Shown here one piece after another: positions 21,571 to 25,580 of a stretch of 25,580 nt of DNA. Origin of the DNA: Cylindrodendrum hubeiense (Eukaryota; Ascomycota; Sordariomycetes; Hypocreales; Nectriaceae); NCBI GenBank assembly GCA_014621425.1, contig JAANBB010000512.1:1-25580 (forward strand), given 5' to 3'. The translations under genes and the position numbers were made by a program. Each line of letters opens with the position of its first letter. Position 1 is the first letter of the stretch. A model generated the notes under the pieces. The model made no database searches and was not told the DNA's origin. It was given only the letters and a program-made list of their open reading frames with translations.

Positions 21571-23406
21571 TCACTCGTCAAGGTCACCCGTGGTCTCATC
21601 AGAGTCCACCTTGGGTTCAGATGAGCTCTCCTCATCCTCAACACTACTCGAGATGTGATCCAAGAGCATACAGTCGAATAGCGCCTCCTCCCCTCTCTCC
21701 AGTCGCTCCTCGCAGTATTGCGCCTCAGAGTAGCACCCAATATCCTCCAAGAGATCCACAACGTCGTACTGGACCTCTTTTCGCCCGTCATCCTCGCTCA
21801 AGAGGCCAATGATCCGCATGAACTCCGAGGGCTCCGCGTCGCGCGCAAACTCTAGCAGACGACACTGGATCCGCGCCCAGGTTGCAATCCATTCTCCATC
21901 GAGCGAGCCGCCCGCTTCACGGCTCTCAATCGTCATGTAGGAGTTTCCTGCCTTGTGGCGCATGGTGGGGAGCACGCTCAGCCAGTCCTTTTCCTGCCCT
22001 TCCCAGTTGCTGCCGATGTGAGGCCTGCCCCCCATGAGGTATGCGACTTGGTGTGTGCCAATGTCGCAGGAGAGTAACTCGGCGGCTCCGGACCAGGTGC
22101 CCACTCGGACCGGTCGCTTGTCATTGATACCCTGGGAGAAGAGTCCAGACTGGTACCGGCTTGAAACGACACTGTCTTGAAAGATCTCTTCCAGGGTCAT
22201 TTGGCTCGCTTTCGGGCCATGCCGTTCCCGAATTGGCTTCCGGGGCCGTTCTAGCGTGGGTTCCATGGGAGTTGCTACAGCGGTGGCTGTCTCGTTAGTT
22301 TGCCGGTTGCGAATGAGTTGACGGATTGCTTCTGGTAGAGGGAAGTTGATCTGGGGAGGGCCACCCCTCAGTTTGTTGTCATCAAGCCGTTGAAGGGTCT
22401 CATTAGAGGGGATGGCGCCTTGACTATGCAGGTCCACCTTCTGGTTTGTTCGTACTCTGTGACCTGGAACCTTCTTTGGTCTCGAAAAAGCCTCACTCTC
22501 GACCTCAATATCAGAATCGTCGCTGTTACACTCAGGTTCCAAGAAAGAGCCATCATTTGCTTCCTCCTGTCCAAGGACACGAGACCACAGCTTCTGACTT
22601 GATGCAATCGGTGGCTCTCCGATTTTCCGTGCCCGGCCTTGGTATCGAGCCATCCACTTGGGATGCCGAACAACCTCTCTGTAGGCATCGGCGGCCCCCT
22701 TACCAACCGCCAAGTTGCAAGCCTTGACTCGTCTTGACGATTCCGAAAACAAGCATGTGGTTCGGCTAGGACAATGCAGAACGGAAAGTTTGGGCTCAGC
22801 AGCCCAAGTCAATACAGCAAAGTTCCGGGCCGCTTGTAGATCCATTCGGTATGGTCCGTTTCCGACATGGACATGGATCCCGCAGGACGAATTAACTCTG
22901 CATCTAAAGTTAGCAGTGATAAGACTCACCACTATCTTGATCATCTTGAACGCCTCCTCGCAGGCGTATGACGCTGGTGATTTCAGCTCCATACTCCTCC
23001 AGGTGTACCCGCTCCCTCGCTCGTCATAGGTCCTAATGGACTCATCATAGGTGACTGTCCACATGTGCAGTTTAGTCACGTCTTGTTCCTCTGAATGCTG
23101 GGGAACATGGGCATCGATGTCGTACCTTCGGAGACATTCGGCAACCTTCTCGTACACATCAAGGTCAGTATTGATGGGCGGGAGGGACCCGGAGATTAAC
23201 AAATCCGGATCCTCTGTAGAACACTCGGCGATGACGAACTCGATTTCCACACCAAAACTTACCCGGGGAGGGCAGATTGGACTCTCGGGGGCATCTTCCA
23301 TCTCATTATCGGATCGAGAGTTGGAGTCCTGTGATGAGGATGATGATTCATGTGGCCTCTTGCAAGGGACCAAACTGCTTCCGATTTGGGGCTCATTGGG
23401 CGCCAT
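21571..23406 (-). CDS. Fungal amidoligase (Amidoligase_2 family, glutamine-synthetase-like fold)
   Basis: An intronless frame of 611 residues runs from ATG at 23406 (GGAAATGGCG context) to the stop at 21571. Motifs of the family appear in order. FGVEIEF (51-57) holds two acidic residues, E54 and E56, expected to bind metal. MELKSP (139-144) holds E140. CGIHVHVG (175-182) has the paired histidines H178 and H180. IESREAGGSLD (493-503) corresponds to the usual EFRQHxGTLD block and keeps E494, R496 and D503. Family members are inferred to join a carboxylate to an amine using ATP. A Ser/acidic, probably disordered insert lies at about 283-410, and the N- and C-termini are Ser/acidic. No targeting signal is seen, so it is probably cytosolic or nuclear. 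A TATA-like ATATAA reads on - near 23532-23538. The substrate is unknown, and no neighbouring gene points to a pathway. Confidence 0.88.
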   Translation of the reverse strand: MAPNEPQIGSSLVPCKRPHESSSSSQDSNSRSDNEMEDAPESPICPPRVSFGVEIEFVIAECSTEDPDLLISGSLPPINTDLDVYEKVAECLRRYDIDAHVPQHSEEQDVTKLHMWTVTYDESIRTYDERGSGYTWRSMELKSPASYACEEAFKMIKIVVSLITANFRCRVNSSCGIHVHVGNGPYRMDLQAARNFAVLTWAAEPKLSVLHCPSRTTCLFSESSRRVKACNLAVGKGAADAYREVVRHPKWMARYQGRARKIGEPPIASSQKLWSRVLGQEEANDGSFLEPECNSDDSDIEVESEAFSRPKKVPGHRVRTNQKVDLHSQGAIPSNETLQRLDDNKLRGGPPQINFPLPEAIRQLIRNRQTNETATAVATPMEPTLERPRKPIRERHGPKASQMTLEEIFQDSVVSSRYQSGLFSQGINDKRPVRVGTWSGAAELLSCDIGTHQVAYLMGGRPHIGSNWEGQEKDWLSVLPTMRHKAGNSYMTIESREAGGSLDGEWIATWARIQCRLLEFARDAEPSEFMRIIGLLSEDDGRKEVQYDVVDLLEDIGCYSEAQYCEERLERGEEALFDCMLLDHISSSVEDEESSSEPKVDSDETTGDLDE

Positions 23407-24307
23407 TTCCAACAGTTGTTTAGATCCGCCGCTTACAAGATTGTCGTGGTCTCAATGTTGAGTAAGTCAGTGAGCGTGTATGTTTTAATTGGTCCATGAG
23501 GAAATTGACCTCGGCGGGCCAAAAAGCCGTCTTATATGAGGCTGGCGGTGGAACTGTGCTGCGAACATGACGAATTGTCAATGCTTGCAATGACATACAA
23601 CTATCCTGTGTTATATTGTTCCTGAAAAATTGGGCATTTGTTCACCCCAGAGGTCTCGAGACTCAGAGTACTATTAACTGCTCACTCGTCTTAGTTGGCA
23701 CACTACAATGTACAGATACACAAGTACACACCTACACACACGCGCACCATCATGACCATTGGATGAATAGCAAGATCAATCAGTGGAGATGGGACTGCGA
23801 TAGTCAAGTGAAGTAAGTCAAGTGAAGTTAGTCAAGTGAAGTCAAGTTCAGGAAGTCAAGTAATTCTTTGTTCAATAAAGTTTTCCTACTCCCCTTCGCC
23901 TCTTGCTATGATTGGATTGGGAATAATAAAAAACAAAGATGCCTATTAACGCAATACGCCCTCCTCCAACCACTGCCTCGACAGCAGCTCAAAGCCAAAT
24001 AATGCAAAAGTCACAGCATAAAGCATTCAATCCGTCAATCAATGCACCAAACCACCTGGGCATTCCATTCCTCGCCGAAGCCTCCAAAGAAGTTGGGGGC
24101 TGCTCCTATCATCGGATCTTCAACTCATCAAAGGTATAGTGTCGTATGTCGAAAAAAGTGGTGCTCGATAACAAAAAAGGTAACAGAGAAGCGAACTGGG
24201 GCATCGCAGTGACGAAAGTCACCTTGTCGACGGAGCACCCACCGGCACGTGGAGATGCTGGGATCAGGGGGGCGCTGCCAGTCGCGGCCCATCGAACGCC
24301 GCCAACG
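23407..24307. other. Intergenic: amidoligase promoter and 3' region of the surface-protein gene
   Basis: The part next to 23407 is the amidoligase promoter and 5' leader. The part next to 24307 is the 3' UTR of the surface-protein gene. A 14-bp tandem repeat lies at 23802-23843. A 66-codon + frame at 23939-24139 is not supported by composition or similarity. Confidence 0.5.
23802..23843. repeat. 14-bp tandem repeat, three copies (AGTCAAGTGAAGTN)
   Basis: Units at 23802-23815, 23816-23829 and 23830-23843 differ only in the last base, and a degenerate tail continues to about 23861. It lies upstream of the amidoligase gene. Confidence 0.9.
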
Positions 24308-25010
24308 TTAAACCAGGTAAGCGAGCATGCCAAGGGCGACTGCGGCGGCAGCACCCTTGCCTGCTGGCGCCATGGTAGGGGCAAAGCCGTCGGAGCTGGT
24401 CGAGGTCACCGAGTCCTCAGTCGCCTCGGCGGTGCTTGACGACTTGGTAGCAGTAGCGGTGGCGGTCTCGGTCGTGGAGCTGCTAGAGTCGTCGGCATCG
24501 GGAGGGTTCTGGGTAGCGCAGAGATCCTGGATGTTGGTGACGCACTCTTCCTGGAGAGTGGAGTCGCCGGCGTTGGTGGTGATGCACTGCGAGTAGAGCT
24601 CCTGGCAGATAAAGGTCGGGACAGTCTGGGTGTAGTACTGGAGGCCGGGGGCCGAGCTGTTGGAAGAGCACGTGCACTCCCACGATAGGTCACCCTGTAG
24701 GAATCGGTTGTCAGAAGCTGTATGAGCGATGCGGGGGAGATTGGGCCATCAACTTACCTGGGTGCAGCCATTCTCCTCGGTGTCGTTGTCGCAAAGCAGG
24801 GAGCAGGTGTTGGTCTGGGCCTGGCACCAAGTCGCTGGGTCAAAAGTCAGCGAGATTCGTATTTCACTCCGGGTTGCGCTAGCACATACCTCGCTCCTGT
24901 GTCTCGACGGTGCCGGGGTCAATGGTCATGTTGAGCGAGCTGGTGTAGTTGGCGACATCGGCCGAAACCGCCACGGCGGCTGCGGTGAGCAGAGCAAGTG
25001 AGAAGCGCAT
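24308..25010 (-). CDS. Secreted, cysteine-rich, probably GPI-anchored surface protein (DUF7707-type)
   Basis: Three exons on the minus strand are inferred: 25010-24890, 24834-24758 and 24694-24308, giving 194 residues. Introns of 55 and 63 nt have GTATGT and GTAAGT donors, CTGAC branch sites and CAG acceptors. Residues 1-17 are a signal peptide (MRFSLALLTAAAVAVSA). The mature part (about 18-126) carries ten cysteines in the pattern WCxxxxxxCxxxC...C...WxCxC...FxCxxxxxxC...C...C; with YTxxxxxTIDPxTV before it and YYTQTVPTFIC after, this matches a common fungal family I know as DUF7707. Residues 134-168 are a Ser/Thr-rich, probably O-glycosylated stalk, and the C-terminus is a hydrophobic tail (about 181-194) suited to GPI attachment. 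It is expected at the cell wall or plasma membrane. It differs from CFEM proteins, which have eight cysteines. Molecular role unknown. Confidence 0.9.
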
Positions 25011-25580
25011 TTTGAACAGAGGGCGCGAGGCGGGTGAGAATTCTTTAAGATGTAGAGAGGAGACGACGTAAAAGTCCGGGCTAGAGCTCTGCGAAGGAGA
25101 GAGAGTTGCTGGCGGTGAGTTGGTGGTATGATGCCGTTGACGATGCTGTGCTGTTGTGTTGTTGTTGTTGTGGTGGTGGTGGAGTGATTGTGACTCGTGG
25201 GTGGAACGGTGCTTTTGTAGGCACGTTGGGGAGCTTGAGGGAGACGCAAACGGAGAAGGAACAGGGCGAGGCGATTCAGGGCCAAGGGCGGGAGCTATGG
25301 GCTTTATGAGCGAGACAGCGGGAAAAGGAACCCAGGGTCGAATTGGGACACTAGGTGCTGGCAAGTCGCCGGCCTCGGTTTGATTAATGCTGTGACGGAC
25401 GATGCTTCCAGACCCGGCCGGTCGAATCGGCCGGCACGCACGCGCTCGCTACACATTTGCCCAGCGTCACCACCACGCGCGCCGCTGCAACGGGGGAAAC
25501 GGGGGGAAAGGTACGATGCAAACACGCTCGCACACTAAAACCCAGGACCGAGACCAAGACCAGACGGGGGGGGCTAGGCC
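25011..25580 (-). promoter_or_regulatory. Upstream region of the surface-protein gene
   Basis: This stretch precedes the ATG at 25010. It contains a GTT/GGT-rich microsatellite at 25158-25182, which on the transcribed strand is a CAA/CAC/ACC-rich leader. No TATA box can be placed with confidence. Open frames here are low-complexity. Nothing else is seen to the window end. Confidence 0.45.
25158..25182. repeat. GTT to GGT trinucleotide microsatellite
   Basis: A GTT run passes directly into a GGT run, about 150 bases upstream of the surface-protein start codon and possibly inside its 5' leader. Confidence 0.85.

Noticed and set aside
23407..23412. Two extra N-terminal residues on the amidoligase
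   Set aside because: The codon at 23412 is TTG. The first in-frame ATG is at 23406 in good context, so the gene is started there.

Overview
The window looks like nuclear DNA of a filamentous ascomycete (Pezizomycotina). Sordariomycetes is likely and a Hypocreales-like fungus possible, but the order cannot be proven from sequence alone. Supporting signs are short introns with GTATGT/GTGAGY donors, CTGAC-type branch sites and YAG acceptors, GC-rich third codon positions, wide gene spacing, and gene families typical of filamentous fungi. No rRNA, tRNA, transposon or CRISPR array could be supported.

Left part (0.6-9.1 kb): two nuclear chromatin genes and one membrane-protein gene. An Rsc7/Swp82-type SWI/SNF-RSC subunit lies on + (639-3021, three exons). 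A Dpb4 histone-fold protein lies on - (4742-5888, four exons); in the known family it serves both DNA polymerase epsilon and an ISW2/CHRAC-type remodeller. The two genes converge across about 1.7 kb, which also holds a small minus-strand ORF with very GC-rich third positions (4225-4590). A single-pass membrane protein of unknown function follows on - (8329-9129).

Middle part (about 9.1-19.9 kb): a stretch of roughly 10.8 kb in which no gene could be recognised. It is rich in microsatellites, minisatellites (often with 12-bp periods) and repeated TACNNNGTA palindromes. Several long open frames here look like chance frames in GC-rich, low-stop DNA. A small candidate gene (19930-20211) sits at its right edge.

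Right part (20.2-25.6 kb): an AT-richer spacer, then an intronless fungal amidoligase on - (21571-23406; glutamine-synthetase-fold COOH-NH2 ligase superfamily, substrate unknown). Next is a three-exon gene on - (24308-25010) for a secreted, ten-cysteine, probably GPI-anchored surface protein of the DUF7707 type.

The genes do not form an operon or an obvious biosynthetic cluster. The two chromatin genes are functionally related housekeeping genes. The amidoligase is the most interesting enzyme, and the gene-poor repeat-rich block is the most unusual structure.
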